Source of the DNA: Paenibacillus terrae
GTDB lineage: Bacteria > Bacillota > Bacilli > Paenibacillales > Paenibacillaceae
Length of the DNA: 64,000 bases
Direction of reading: 5' to 3'
Assembly: GCF_005217525.1 (NCBI RefSeq)
Contig: NZ_PNXQ01000012.1
Coordinates: 214,412 to 278,411 of the forward strand
The position numbers and the translations under genes are program-made. The stretch's first letter is position 1, and each line of letters begins with the position of its first letter. Below the pieces are notes generated by a model. That model ran no database searches. It saw only the letters and a list, made by a program, of their open reading frames with translations, and was not told the origin of the DNA. Shown here in pieces: positions 43,678-53,517 of the stretch.

Positions 43678-46107
43678 ATGGAAAACGAAGTCCGGAAGGA
43701 TGAAGTTACGGGAATGCTACGATTAAAGCTTCGATTGATCCTGAAAAATAAACAGGCAAGGCTGATTCTGCTGCTCACACTAAGCGTATCACTCATTATT
43801 AGTGTAATCGGCTTGCTATCGTATTCGGGATACCGCAAGGGCTTGGATACTGAATTAAACACACCAAACATAGAACTGCTGCAAATTAATCTGGATGTGA
43901 CTAATAGGGCATTTCGTGAGTCCGATAATAAGGCGCTGGATGCGGCCTATTCCCGGGATGTTGAGGCATTTGCACGTTTGCAAACGGATGAAAAATCGCT
44001 ATCCAACGCTTCCGTCATCAAACGGCTTCAAAAATACTTGAAAGCCCTTTCTTCGCATGAAGAGATTCATTCGGCTGAAGTTATTTCTTTTGAAAATCAT
44101 GCTCTCGTATCCAGTGAATACGGCTACTTGCCCGATTGGGACCAAGCGCCGGATACGACTTGGGTTCCCTGGATTCGGGACATTCAAAGGAAGCCATTAC
44201 TGATTAAGCGAAGATGGTACGGCGCAAATCATGAAAATGGAACAGTAGAACTGCTTTCGCTGGCTAGACCCGTGGTAAAGGATGGACGGGTTATTGGTGC
44301 AGTGCTGGTCAATCTGGATTATGACCGTTTTTTCTCCAAGCTGTATATTCATTTATCCAACTCGCAATTTGTGTACGATCTGGAGGGGGAGTTGATCTAT
44401 CCCAAGTTAAAATCTTCAGTGCCCTTAAACGAAATGGACAGGGTTTTGCAAGAATTGGATGTGAGCCCCTATGCTTATGTGGTGGTAGGGGGGATGGAGT
44501 ATATGGCGAACCAGACTTTTTCCGATGTGACGGGCTGGCGTCTGGTATCACTTGTTCCTATGGACAAGCTGCTGAAGCATGTTAAGCTGGCCCGCAACAT
44601 GATGCTGTGGTTGGCCTTTATTTCTATACTGGCGGGTTGCTCAGCGGTCTATTATTACAATTATGCCGCATTTCGTCCTATGAAAAGAATTAATAGCCTG
44701 CTGAATTTAGGCTACAAAGGAACGCGTCAAGGTGGACTGTATGATCTGGAGTCGGTCATTGGCAAGCTGGTTGGAGAGTTTCATCGCAAATCATTGGTGG
44801 TGGAACGAAGCTTACCGGAGCTACGTTCCAAATATATTGAAGATGTCATCCAGCGTAGAATGGGCATACAGGAAATGCGCATGAAATGGGAGCAGTATTT
44901 TTCCGATTGGGACGGAAGCTCTTTGGCTGTGATGATCGTGTCGATCGATCGGTATTCTACTTGGGCAGCAAGCTTTCCAGTGGAGGATAAAATGCTGCTC
45001 AAATATGCGCTGAACAATATTTTGCTGGAATGGCTTGAACCTCACTGGAAGGCGGTAAGCGCGCCAGAGGAGCAAAGCGGGTTCGTTGTACTCCTACAGT
45101 TCAGTGAGCGCGAGGATGAAGCTGTAGATGGGACTAGGACTGAGACTGGTGCCGATGCCAAAGCCAATGTCAAAGAAAGTGCTCTGCTCCGCAAAAGCGC
45201 AGACAGGCTGATTCAGGTTGTAGGTGAGCATCTTCCCCTCACTATTTCTATAGGAATCGGTCATGTATTTTCGGATATCTATGAGGCACGTCAGTCTTTT
45301 GTAACAGGGAGAGAAGCCCTTGGTTTGCGTTTGTATGAGGGATATGGACGTTCGCATATGAGTACGGACCGCATGGGGGAGGGCGCCCACATCTCATCAG
45401 CGGTGGGAAACCGGAATGTGGAAATCATTCGTGCCCTAGAGTCACAGGAAGCCGGAGCAAGTATAAAGCTGATCAGCCAATGGGGAGAAGAACTTCGTCT
45501 TCACAGGACCTCCCCGGTGCAGGTGTACTTGTCTGTTCATGAGCTGATGGAGAAATTGCTGAAATGGTGCATGACTCATAGTGTGACGCCGCCGGATCAA
45601 CTGGTCGATTACCACTGGAACCAGATTCTGACGCTTGATCTTCCAGATCTGGAGAAGCAATTGTTTTCGATTGTGGCTGATATCGGAGAAAAACTCTCTG
45701 GACACAGACGGTCCAAGGAGTTTGTACGTGTACAGGAGATGATGGATTATATGGAACATCATTTGCATTTAAATATTGGGCTTCAGGAAATTGCAGATCA
45801 GGTTCATATGAGCGTGTCATCGGTGAGCAGTATGTTCAAGGAAGAGACAGGCAGTACCGTGTACGATTACTTGACTGGTTTGCGAATGAAAAAGGCGTGC
45901 GTTCTATTGCGCGAAACACATCTGAAAATCGCAGAGATTGCTGATCAGGTCGGCTACCGGAATGAGAACAGCTTTATCCGTGTATTTCGGAAGCATAAAC
46001 AGGTGACCCCTGGGAAATTTAGGGAAATAAGCAAATGTTCCAATGGATATGCAGATCCGCCAAAAGGTCGGCATTTTGGGGATTTGGAAGATAAATTCGA
46101 AGATTAA
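43678..46107 (+). CDS. Membrane sensor-regulator with AraC HTH
   Basis: An 809-residue one-component regulator: transmembrane helix near 26-47, an extracellular Cache-like sensor of about 250 residues, a second helix near 308-325, a long cytoplasmic part, and a C-terminal AraC HTH near 685-780 (LNIGLQEIADQVHMSVSSVS, VGYRNENSFIRVFRKHK). It would sense an extracellular ligand and directly control transcription, most likely of the next two genes. The start at ATG 43678 has only a weak ribosome site; ATG 43714 is possible. Confidence 0.85.
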   Translation: MENEVRKDEVTGMLRLKLRLILKNKQARLILLLTLSVSLIISVIGLLSYSGYRKGLDTELNTPNIELLQINLDVTNRAFRESDNKALDAAYSRDVEAFARLQTDEKSLSNASVIKRLQKYLKALSSHEEIHSAEVISFENHALVSSEYGYLPDWDQAPDTTWVPWIRDIQRKPLLIKRRWYGANHENGTVELLSLARPVVKDGRVIGAVLVNLDYDRFFSKLYIHLSNSQFVYDLEGELIYPKLKSSVPLNEMDRVLQELDVSPYAYVVVGGMEYMANQTFSDVTGWRLVSLVPMDKLLKHVKLARNMMLWLAFISILAGCSAVYYYNYAAFRPMKRINSLLNLGYKGTRQGGLYDLESVIGKLVGEFHRKSLVVERSLPELRSKYIEDVIQRRMGIQEMRMKWEQYFSDWDGSSLAVMIVSIDRYSTWAASFPVEDKMLLKYALNNILLEWLEPHWKAVSAPEEQSGFVVLLQFSEREDEAVDGTRTETGADAKANVKESALLRKSADRLIQVVGEHLPLTISIGIGHVFSDIYEARQSFVTGREALGLRLYEGYGRSHMSTDRMGEGAHISSAVGNRNVEIIRALESQEAGASIKLISQWGEELRLHRTSPVQVYLSVHELMEKLLKWCMTHSVTPPDQLVDYHWNQILTLDLPDLEKQLFSIVADIGEKLSGHRRSKEFVRVQEMMDYMEHHLHLNIGLQEIADQVHMSVSSVSSMFKEETGSTVYDYLTGLRMKKACVLLRETHLKIAEIADQVGYRNENSFIRVFRKHKQVTPGKFREISKCSNGYADPPKGRHFGDLEDKFED

Positions 46108-46237
46108 GCGATAGCTGTCCCCCCTGCGTTGCGGTACATTGACTTCATGTAAACGCAAAAATCATGGCTGAAAACGTCTGGGGGTGAAAACGGGTGCGTG
46201 ACTGGCCCAGTTCATTTTTCGGAAAAGAGGAAGCGTA

Positions 46238-47245
46238 ATGAAGAACAAGCCATGGCAAAAATATGTGCTGGTTGCGGCGGGAGTGGCTTTTCTTTCTGCC
46301 TTGAGTATCAGTGAATATGTGGATCAACACGCCTTGCATGACCACAGTGGTGCATTTCCTGTGAAGCCTATTACCCTCGTCGTTCCATATGCGGCGGGTG
46401 GCGGGACGGATATCACGGCAAGAGCATTAGCGAAAGCCGCCGAAAAGCATCTCGGTCAGCCGATCATCGTCGTTAACCGGACGGGTGGAGGCGGTTCGGT
46501 CGGACTGATGGAAGGGGCTGAGGCGCAGGCGGACGGCTACACTGTAACCTATCTGGTTGCGGAGCTGACCACATTGCCACATCTGGGACTGCTGCCCCTC
46601 ACCTATGAGCGCTTTAAACCTCTGGTCCAAACCAATATGGACCCTTCTGCCATCACGGTTAGAGCGGATGCGCCCTGGACGACGGCCGAAGCATTTCTGG
46701 AGGACGCTCATGCTCATCCCGGCAAGCTGAAAATGGGCAATGCAGGCACGGGGAGCATCTGGCACCTCGCTGCTGCGATGCTGGAGCAAAAAAGCGGAGT
46801 CCGCTTTACCCATATCCCCTATGAGGGGGCAGGGCCAGCCGTATCAGCGTTGCTGAGCGGCTTCGTGGATGCTGTGCCGGTCAGTCCTGCGGAAGTGAAA
46901 AAGGATGTGGACCAAGGGAAGCTGCGCATACTGGCGATACAGGCAGACACCGTTTCGGAAGCGTTTCCAAATGTACCGACGTTACAGCAGGCTACTGGGC
47001 TGCGTGTACATTTTATCGGGACTTGGAGAGGGCTGGCTGTGCCCAAGGATACGCCGGATGAGATTGCTCAAACCCTGGCGGACGCACTGATCAAGGGGAC
47101 GAAAGATGAGGAATTCAGGGAAGAAATGCGTAGGCATGGATTGGGGCTACGTGTTAAGGATGCAGAAGCATTCGCACGACAGTTGAAGGAAAGCCATGAC
47201 ACCTTCGCAAGACTGATTCCCGAACTAGGCTTGAGCCGCAAGTAA
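46238..47245 (+). CDS. TctC/Bug-family solute-binding protein
   Basis: A 335-residue protein of the tripartite tricarboxylate receptor family: PVKPITLVVPYAAGGGTDIT, RTGGGGSVGLMEG, GNAGTGSIWHLAAAMLEQ, IPYEGAGPAVSALLSG. An N-terminal hydrophobic segment serves as signal or anchor; no lipobox Cys. The family binds carboxylates for TctAB, but no TctA or TctB is present; a KdgT-type permease follows after 48 bp, with an intercistronic hairpin (GTTTTTGCgctgGCAAAAAC). Confidence 0.88.
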   Translation: MKNKPWQKYVLVAAGVAFLSALSISEYVDQHALHDHSGAFPVKPITLVVPYAAGGGTDITARALAKAAEKHLGQPIIVVNRTGGGGSVGLMEGAEAQADGYTVTYLVAELTTLPHLGLLPLTYERFKPLVQTNMDPSAITVRADAPWTTAEAFLEDAHAHPGKLKMGNAGTGSIWHLAAAMLEQKSGVRFTHIPYEGAGPAVSALLSGFVDAVPVSPAEVKKDVDQGKLRILAIQADTVSEAFPNVPTLQQATGLRVHFIGTWRGLAVPKDTPDEIAQTLADALIKGTKDEEFREEMRRHGLGLRVKDAEAFARQLKESHDTFARLIPELGLSRK

Positions 47246-47293
47246 AACGGCCTTGTTTTTGCGCTGGCAAAAACGAAAGGGTTGAATGAAGTT

Positions 47294-48295
47294 ATGAAAA
47301 TCAAACAAAACATTGATAAAATTCCAGGGGGCATTATGCTGGTGCCGCTGTTTATAGGCGCATTGGTTCATACTTTTATGCCTTGGGCCGGGGACTACTT
47401 TGGATCGTTCACCAAGGGGCTAATGACTGGGACGGTACCGATTTTGGCGGTGTGGTTTTTTTGTATGGGTGCTTCGATTGATGTACGAGCTACAGGTACC
47501 GTATTGCGTAAGTCAGGTACACTCGTATTGACTAAAATTGCAGTCGCTTGGGTGGTGGCGATCATTGCGTCTAAACTGCTGCCCGTCGGTGGCGTGGAAA
47601 GCGGGCTTTTTGCCGGACTGTCGGTATTGGCGCTGATTTCCTCCATGGATATGACGAATGGTGGGCTATACGCCTCCATTATGCAGCAATATGGTTCCAA
47701 GGAAGAGGCAGGGGCATTCGTGCTGATGTCCTTGGAATCGGGTCCGTTAGTGACCATGCTCATTTTGGGCAGTACCGGACTGGCTGTTTTTGAGCCGCAG
47801 GCTTTTGTGGGGGCGGTATTACCATTTCTGGTCGGGTTCATACTGGGTAATCTGGATCATGATTTTCGTAAATATTTTGGTAGCGCCACGCATGCGCTTA
47901 TTCCATTTTTCGGTTTTGCACTGGGCTGTTCCATCGATCTGAGTGTGATTATTCAAACCGGCTTGCTTGGTATTATATTGGGCATCGGCGTCATTATTAT
48001 TACAGGCATTCCGCTGATCCTGGCGGACAAATATATCGGCGGTGGCAACGGTACAGCAGGACTTGCAGCCTCCAGTACGGCAGGTGCGGCGGTGGCCAAT
48101 CCGGTCATTGTTGCGAATATGAAGCCAGAGTTCCTGCCTGTAGCGCAATCAGCAACTGCGTTAGTAGCTGCTTCGGTCATCGTTACCTCTATATTGGTGC
48201 CCATTTTGACGGCTTACTGGTCCAATTATGTTAAACGCAAAGGAGAATCCAGGGGAGCCGGGCCTGTAAATCCTGGCGCGAATGTGCCTAAATAA
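47294..48295 (+). CDS. 2-keto-3-deoxygluconate permease (KdgT family)
   Basis: A 333-residue membrane protein with about ten helices, starting [20 protein letters not shown] and containing [19 protein letters not shown] and [14 protein letters not shown], both typical of KdgT. It imports 2-keto-3-deoxygluconate or a similar acid with protons. ATG 47294 is favoured over TTG 47282 because the latter is too close to AAAGG. Likely under the AraC sensor-regulator at 43678. Confidence 0.87.
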   Translation: MKIKQNIDKIPGGIMLVPLFIGALVHTFMPWAGDYFGSFTKGLMTGTVPILAVWFFCMGASIDVRATGTVLRKSGTLVLTKIAVAWVVAIIASKLLPVGGVESGLFAGLSVLALISSMDMTNGGLYASIMQQYGSKEEAGAFVLMSLESGPLVTMLILGSTGLAVFEPQAFVGAVLPFLVGFILGNLDHDFRKYFGSATHALIPFFGFALGCSIDLSVIIQTGLLGIILGIGVIIITGIPLILADKYIGGGNGTAGLAASSTAGAAVANPVIVANMKPEFLPVAQSATALVAASVIVTSILVPILTAYWSNYVKRKGESRGAGPVNPGANVPK

Positions 48296-48449
48296 AGCTC
48301 GGATGATCCCGGATCGACTTATTCCAGATCATTTTCTGAGCCTCTCCATTACCCGGGAAATGCTTTTGCAGAAACTAACTCATATACTGACACCACAAAC
48401 TTGTCCTAAAGCGCTTCCGCAAACATACATATGTAAGCAGAGGAGCGTG

Positions 48450-48803
48450 ATGGAATTGGAGAACAAGGTGCGTCGCTACTATCAGTTAAAGCAGAAGCAA
48501 AAAGAAATAGAAGGCGAACTGACTGATTTACGTAATGACATTACAGCTCATTGTGCGCAGCAGGGAGTGGCAGAATGGGAAATTGGCAGCTACCGGGTGA
48601 AAATTGTGCAACAGCACCGCAAAGAATACGATCATACCAAGCTGTATGATTCGCTGCCTGATCCGCAGCTATGGCGCTTGTTTTCCAAACCGGATACTTC
48701 GAAGATTGCCAGTTTGCTTAAACTCAAGGTCATCGCAGAGGAGCAAATCAAAGCTGCTGTTTCTCTCAAAACAGTGACGCTTTTGCAGGTGGACAAAAAA
48801 TAA
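48450..48803 (+). CDS. Hypothetical protein with N-terminal coiled coil
   Basis: A 117-residue protein: a helical coiled coil (NKVRRYYQLKQKQKEIEGEL) followed by a small domain (WEIGSYRVKIVQQHRKEYD). This resembles short phage Gam/DUF-type proteins, but I cannot assign a family. GAGGAG before ATG 48450 fixes the start. Confidence 0.7.
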   Translation: MELENKVRRYYQLKQKQKEIEGELTDLRNDITAHCAQQGVAEWEIGSYRVKIVQQHRKEYDHTKLYDSLPDPQLWRLFSKPDTSKIASLLKLKVIAEEQIKAAVSLKTVTLLQVDKK

Positions 48804-48997
48804 AAGGCAGATCATAGCGTTACTTTATAAAGTGCTGTAGCCTCAGAAAGGTTGTTCGGTATGCGTCCGAATAGCCTTTTTCGCCTTTCCAATTTGCGTG
48901 ATAGCTTTGGAGTGGTGTAATCTAGTAAAAGTTGGTTGTTCATATGATTCTCCATATCCTGATCTTTGTCCATCTACTTCATCGGAACGACCATACT

Positions 48998-49216
48998 ATG
49001 GATATGAAGGGGTTGCTGTTCCGCAAGAAATCAAGCAACAACGCAATCCTCCGTATCTGTCTGCTGGTGATCCTGCTGATTTGGATCGTTTATGCTACCA
49101 TTTTACATACAATTCCGCTGTTTTCGGTCATTAGCTTTACGCTGGTTTTTATCAATTATGGTATTTGGCTGTTGCAATTTTTGACGGAGAGACGAGGCAG
49201 GGAGGTTCGATTGTAG
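48998..49216 (+). CDS. Small membrane protein (hypothetical)
   Basis: A frame with two membrane helices (ILRICLLVILLIWIVYATIL and LFSVISFTLVFINYGIWLL) after a basic N-terminus. Starts at 48944 or 48998 are possible; neither has a clear ribosome site. Terminated by the hairpin at 49238. Confidence 0.5.
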   Translation: MDMKGLLFRKKSSNNAILRICLLVILLIWIVYATILHTIPLFSVISFTLVFINYGIWLLQFLTERRGREVRL

Positions 49217-49237
49217 ACAAAGCATCAAGGGAACATG

Positions 49238-49278
49238 AAAAGAGCTGACACCCGTTTGCGGTGGGTCAGCTCTCTTTT
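49238..49278. terminator. Bidirectional terminator
   Basis: GAGCTGACACCCG and TGGGTCAGCTC form a stem with A-rich and T-rich flanks. It separates the small membrane gene from the end of the formate dehydrogenase operon on the other strand. Confidence 0.8.
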
Positions 49279-49285
49279 ACTGTTG

Positions 49286-49582
49286 TTACCCTTGGCCGTT
49301 AAGCACCTGTCGAAAGTAAAACCGATACGTATTATAAAGGAATGTTTGGAGTGGAAGCAGGACCTCCAACTGGTATTTACTCATGATAAATGGGAAGCGT
49401 GTCTTTCCTTTTTGCCGAAGCTCCCTGACCGTGTCTTCATTCATTTCCGTTGTTGTGGCAAGCTCCCCAATCAAAGTCTCCACATATGGCCAACAATGCT
49501 CCAGCAATAGCTGAAGGCATTCCTGATCGTCCTCCTGCTGATAGCGTCGAATATAATCTTGCAACTCTGTATCCACCTCCAC
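49286..49582 (-). CDS. Hypothetical protein of the fdh operon
   Basis: A 98-residue all-helical protein (QQEDDQECLQLLLEHCWPYV) that I do not recognise. The start may be GTG 49582 or, with GGAGGTGG as ribosome site, TTG 49564. It follows the DUF1641 gene by 11 bp, so it is the third gene of the formate dehydrogenase operon. Confidence 0.65.
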   Translation of the reverse strand: MEVDTELQDYIRRYQQEDDQECLQLLLEHCWPYVETLIGELATTTEMNEDTVRELRQKGKTRFPFIMSKYQLEVLLPLQTFLYNTYRFYFRQVLNGQG

Positions 49583-49593
49583 GCTATATTCAG

Positions 49594-50076
49594 CTACTTA
49601 TCGGACAAGCTTTTTCCCAGCCCTTTGAGAAAATGAATGCCAAAACCCATTGCCCGGTTTACATCCGGATCATTCATGGCCTTCATGAGATCGCGCAGGC
49701 GGGTCTTTTTGTTCTGTTTTAGATGCTCTTCGGCTTCGTTCAGGCCTGAAGTGACGCTGCCCACCAGCTTTTTCATCAGCTCGGGGTCTACCTCGGACAG
49801 CATGCCGGCTGCTCCCATCAGATTGTTGATGATGTTCGTCACAGGCTTGCGCGTCGCTTGTCCTACAGCAATTTTAGCGATGCTTTCCTTGGCTTTCAGC
49901 ATAGACTGAGCCGCTTCGAGAAGACCGCTATCGTGCAGCTCACGCACAATTTCGAGCGTCTTCTGCAATGCGGCCCCGTTGGCTGCCAGATCAGCAGTAA
50001 GCTGATCCAGCGATTGCTTTTGCCGTTCTTCTTCTGTCAACACACGCTTTCGTATGATTGAAATAGGCTTAGCCAT
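49594..50076 (-). CDS. DUF1641 protein (YrhD/YjgD-like)
   Basis: A 160-residue protein of DUF1641: IRELHDSG-type helix (EIVRELHDSGLLEAAQSML), NNLMGAAGMLSEVDPELMKK and the C-terminal DPDVNRAMGFGIHFLKGLG. In Bacillus the family is encoded next to YrhE/YjgC formate dehydrogenases and is thought to be an accessory subunit. AAAGGAGG precedes ATG 50076, and the gene starts 15 bp after the fdhF stop. Confidence 0.87.
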   Translation of the reverse strand: MAKPISIIRKRVLTEEERQKQSLDQLTADLAANGAALQKTLEIVRELHDSGLLEAAQSMLKAKESIAKIAVGQATRKPVTNIINNLMGAAGMLSEVDPELMKKLVGSVTSGLNEAEEHLKQNKKTRLRDLMKAMNDPDVNRAMGFGIHFLKGLGKSLSDK

Positions 50077-50090
50077 GAGTCTGACCTCCT

Positions 50091-53033
50091 TTATTTTTGA
50101 TCCACCAGATCGACGTATCCGGGACGATTCCATTTCCGCTCCACTTCAACCCCATTTTGCGGATGACGCTGTTTATAGCGCGGGTTGATACGTGGCAGCG
50201 GATTTTGACCATCGACCTCCAAAATGTGCATTCGTACCTTGTTTTGCTTATAAGCCGGTGTGTTGGTGATTACATCGAATGCTCCGCCAGTTAACAGGTT
50301 CACGGCGCTGTCATGGCTGCTGGAGTGCATAGGTACGTAGACATCGGTTCCCTGCATCCGGTCGGTGATGAGAACACGCAGCTTCACGGCACCATATGGC
50401 GATTCCAGACGAACCAGCGATCCGTCCTTGACCCCGCGTTCCTCAGCTAATTCAGGGGATACCTCCACAAATACGCTTGGAAGCTTGAGCTGGATACCCG
50501 GTGATTTGGTCGTCAGATTTCCTTCATGGAATTGTTCGAGCAGTCTGCCGTTGTTTAAGGTCAGATCGAACTCAGCCGGATATTGTTTAGGCGGTACATA
50601 TTCGAAAAGACCGAGACGTGCCTTTTTATCCGGGAAGTTAAAGCCGTTGGTGTGTAAAAGCGGCGTGTTGCTGCCATCGGGCGATCCCCAGTGAAAGCTG
50701 TTCCAGCCTTCCAATACGTCATAATTACATTGGGAGAAAAATGGAGTGAGTGACGCCATTTCCTCAAAGATTTCACTTGGATGGCTATAATTCCAATCAA
50801 ATCCCATGTGCTTGGCAAATTGGCTAAAAATCCACCAGTCCGGTTTGCTGTCTCCTACAGGTTTGAGCGCCTCATATAAACGCTGCACGCGACGTTCGGT
50901 GTTCGTAAAGGTACCGTCTTTTTCGAGCGAAGGTACGGCGGGCAAAATGACATCTGCGAATTCTGCTGTTTTGCTCAGGAATACATCCTGAACGACGAGG
51001 AAATCCAGGTTCGCCAGCATTTCCTGTGTATGGTTGGAGTCCGCATCCACCCACGCCATTTCTTCTCCGGCGATATACATCGCTTTTAGCTCACCTGTTT
51101 CAATGGCCTCCAGCATTTGGATATTGTCCAGTCCGCGTTGGCCCGGAATGTGTACCCCGTAGGCCGCTTCGAACTTGGCACGAATGTCATCGTTGGTGAC
51201 AGGCTGATAGCCCGGGAAAATATCCGGCATCGTGCCCATGTCAGCAGCACCCTGAACATTGTTATGTCCGCGAAGCGGATACGCGCCTGCACCTGGACGC
51301 ATAAAGTTTCCGGTCACCAGCAGCAGGTTGGCAATCGCAATAGAGGTGTAGGAGCCTGCGATGTTTTGCGTCACACCCATGCCCCAGCAAATGGCAGTGC
51401 CATCGGCTTCATGGACCATAGTCGCTACCTCAATCAGCGTCTCTTTGGAAATGCCCGTTTCCTGCTCTGCAAATTCCAATGTAAAGTTCTCCAGCAACTT
51501 CAAATATTCGGGATAAAAGTTTACATGTTCTTCAATGAATGTTGCGTCATGCCAGTTTTGATCAATGATGTACTTGGTTACAGCGGATAACCATACATAA
51601 TCTGTACCTTGCTTCGGACGAATGAACAGGTCCGCACGATCCGCCATTTCATGCTTGCGCAGATCGACCGCGATCAGCTTTTGACCGTGCAGCTTATGCG
51701 CACGTTTAATACGGGTAGCCAGCACCGGATGTCCTTCTCCCGGCGCACAGCCGACCAGCATGACCAGACCTGCTTTGGCAATGTCTTTAATCGTACCGCT
51801 GTCCCCGCCAATGCCTCCGGTGTGTTGCAGCCCCCATGAGGCGGGGGATTGGCAATACCGTGAGCAGTTATCGACATTATTCGTTTGGAATACCTGACGC
51901 GCCAACTTTTGCATCAGATAGTTTTCTTCATTCGTAAATTTGGACGAGGAAATAAAGCCGAGCGCCTCGCCGCCGTGTGTTTCTTTAATAGCACCCATTT
52001 TGCTGGCCATCAGGCTTAGTGCTTCTTCCCAGGTCGCCTCCACAAATTCTTCACCTTGACGAATTAAAGGGGTGGTCAAACGTTGATCACTGTTCACAAA
52101 ATCCCAGCCGAATTTCCCTTTGACGCAGGTCGAGATGCCGTTCACAGGTCCTTCAGAGGTAGGCTGTACCTTCAAAATTTTGCGACCCTTGGTCCAAACC
52201 TCAAAGCTGCAACCTACGCCGCAAAAGGTGCAAACGGTTTTAGTTTTTTTCGTACGGGTTTCACGCATGGCTGCTTCTGCTTCGGATATGGCAAAAATAC
52301 CGCTATAGCCTGGCTCCACTTCCTTAATTAAATCTATCATCGGATTTAACAAGTCCTTCTCCATGCCGCTCATGAAGCCGGCTTCACCCAGCATGGATTT
52401 CTCCATCAAGGCATTACAAGGACAGACCGTTACACACTGACCGCAGCTGACGCACGAGGAATCGTTAATCGCAACACCATCATCCCAAATGACGCGAGGG
52501 CGTTCAGCTTCCCAGTCGAGAGACAGGGTTTCATTGACCTGAAGGTTTTGACATACCTCTACGCATTGGCCGCAGGCAATACACTGATTTGGGTCATATC
52601 GGTAAAACGGATGGGACATATCGACTTCCGTCGGACCAACCTTGGGCTGATATGGATATTTTTGATGCTCAATTTCCATAAGCTCTGCCGTATTATGCAA
52701 GGAACAATTACCATTGTTGTTATCACATACGGTGCAGTAGAGGAGGTGATTTTCCAGCAACCGATCCATGGCTTCTGTTTGGGCTGCTTTGGCGCGGTCC
52801 GAGTTTAATTGAATATTCATTCCGTCCGCAGCAAGTGTCGAGCAGGAGCGAACGAGCTTGCCGTTGACCTCCACGATGCAGGTATCACAGGTGCGGATCG
52901 GATCGACCTCGGGAACATAACATAGTTGGGGTTGGGCGATATTATTTTCGTTAATGACTTCAAGAATCGTTGTGCTGTCTTTGGTTTTCAGTTCCTGTCC
53001 GTTTAATGTAATTTTGATCGTACTATCAATCAC
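50091..53033 (-). CDS. fdhF: Formate dehydrogenase catalytic subunit (YrhE/YjgC type)
   Basis: A 980-residue molybdoenzyme. The N-terminal 2Fe-2S domain (LCYVPEVDP, CDTCIVEVNGKLVRSC) and a Cys/His [FeS] region precede two 4Fe-4S motifs (CIACGQCVEVCQN, CVSCGQCVTVCPC). A further 4Fe-4S cluster CTFCGVGCSFEVW opens the molybdopterin domain, with the active-site Cys in NCSRYCQSPASWG and the C-terminal MGD-binding region. It oxidises formate to CO2. It starts with GTG 53033 after AAAGGAG. Divergent from the Moco biosynthesis genes that supply its cofactor. Confidence 0.94.
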   Translation of the reverse strand: MIDSTIKITLNGQELKTKDSTTILEVINENNIAQPQLCYVPEVDPIRTCDTCIVEVNGKLVRSCSTLAADGMNIQLNSDRAKAAQTEAMDRLLENHLLYCTVCDNNNGNCSLHNTAELMEIEHQKYPYQPKVGPTEVDMSHPFYRYDPNQCIACGQCVEVCQNLQVNETLSLDWEAERPRVIWDDGVAINDSSCVSCGQCVTVCPCNALMEKSMLGEAGFMSGMEKDLLNPMIDLIKEVEPGYSGIFAISEAEAAMRETRTKKTKTVCTFCGVGCSFEVWTKGRKILKVQPTSEGPVNGISTCVKGKFGWDFVNSDQRLTTPLIRQGEEFVEATWEEALSLMASKMGAIKETHGGEALGFISSSKFTNEENYLMQKLARQVFQTNNVDNCSRYCQSPASWGLQHTGGIGGDSGTIKDIAKAGLVMLVGCAPGEGHPVLATRIKRAHKLHGQKLIAVDLRKHEMADRADLFIRPKQGTDYVWLSAVTKYIIDQNWHDATFIEEHVNFYPEYLKLLENFTLEFAEQETGISKETLIEVATMVHEADGTAICWGMGVTQNIAGSYTSIAIANLLLVTGNFMRPGAGAYPLRGHNNVQGAADMGTMPDIFPGYQPVTNDDIRAKFEAAYGVHIPGQRGLDNIQMLEAIETGELKAMYIAGEEMAWVDADSNHTQEMLANLDFLVVQDVFLSKTAEFADVILPAVPSLEKDGTFTNTERRVQRLYEALKPVGDSKPDWWIFSQFAKHMGFDWNYSHPSEIFEEMASLTPFFSQCNYDVLEGWNSFHWGSPDGSNTPLLHTNGFNFPDKKARLGLFEYVPPKQYPAEFDLTLNNGRLLEQFHEGNLTTKSPGIQLKLPSVFVEVSPELAEERGVKDGSLVRLESPYGAVKLRVLITDRMQGTDVYVPMHSSSHDSAVNLLTGGAFDVITNTPAYKQNKVRMHILEVDGQNPLPRINPRYKQRHPQNGVEVERKWNRPGYVDLVDQK

Positions 53034-53069
53034 GGTTCAGGCTCCTTTCAGATTTGAAATGTAAAAATT

Positions 53070-53200
53070 AGAAATAAAAAAAACTCCACCATAAACACAA
53101 GTGCTCGGGAGGAAGCACTTGTGTTTATGGTGGAGTAGTGACCAAGCTCTAGGTCCTGGAGGCCAATCCGCCATATGCGTATGTATTAATAACAAACGGT
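53070..53200 (-). promoter_or_regulatory. fdhF leader with terminator; possible Moco-type riboswitch
   Basis: In the minus-strand leader, ACTCCACCATAAACACAAG... (53083-53105) and its perfect complement (53114-53136) form a 23-bp stem with an 8-base loop. Read toward fdhF, TTTTTTTATTTC follows, so it is a strong terminator about 40 bases before the ribosome site. Upstream on the same strand lie GCGGATTGGCCTCCAGG and GAGCTTGGTCACTACTCC, whose end overlaps the terminator stem. A terminator in the leader of a molybdoenzyme gene suggests regulated read-through; a Moco riboswitch is a guess based on GGCCTCC and context. Confidence 0.55.
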
Positions 53201-53313
53201 ACACACCGCCTGTATATCAATAACCTGAATATGTCATTTTCTGCATGTCATTAGGTGTAACTATAACGTAAAATTTAAGATAGTTCAACGGTACATTATT
53301 AAAATTTTTAATT

Positions 53314-53352
53314 GATAATGATTATCGTTTGAGAAACGAAAAATCATTGACA
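53314..53352 (+). promoter_or_regulatory. Fur-like 6-1-6 box next to a TTGACA promoter element
   Basis: GATAAT-G-ATTATC (53314-53326) is a perfect Fur core, the same as at 21109. TTGACA (53347-53352), 17 bases and AACAAT may form a + strand promoter toward moaA. The box lies between fdhF and moaA and could act on either. Confidence 0.5.
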
Positions 53353-53517
53353 AACGTTCGAGGATTGCTAACAATAAGAATGTAATCTATTGCAGAGCAT
53401 TCGTGAATGGAGTGTGCGTGGGGAATCGCGTATACTTTATTTGTCGCAGCGCTTGTTAGTTTGATTTTTCTATATCACATGATGTGAGGATTCGTAGAAT
53501 CCTGATGTAGATAAATT

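Noticed and set aside
48898-49134. 78-codon frame overlapping the small membrane gene
   Set aside because: Composition rich in Ser, Pro and Cys without a known pattern; the membrane frame on the same strand is more protein-like.
53314-53326. FNR-type box (TTGAT-N4-ATCAA) upstream of fdhF
   Set aside because: The right half is ATTAT, not ATCAA; the 6-1-6 Fur pattern fits perfectly instead.
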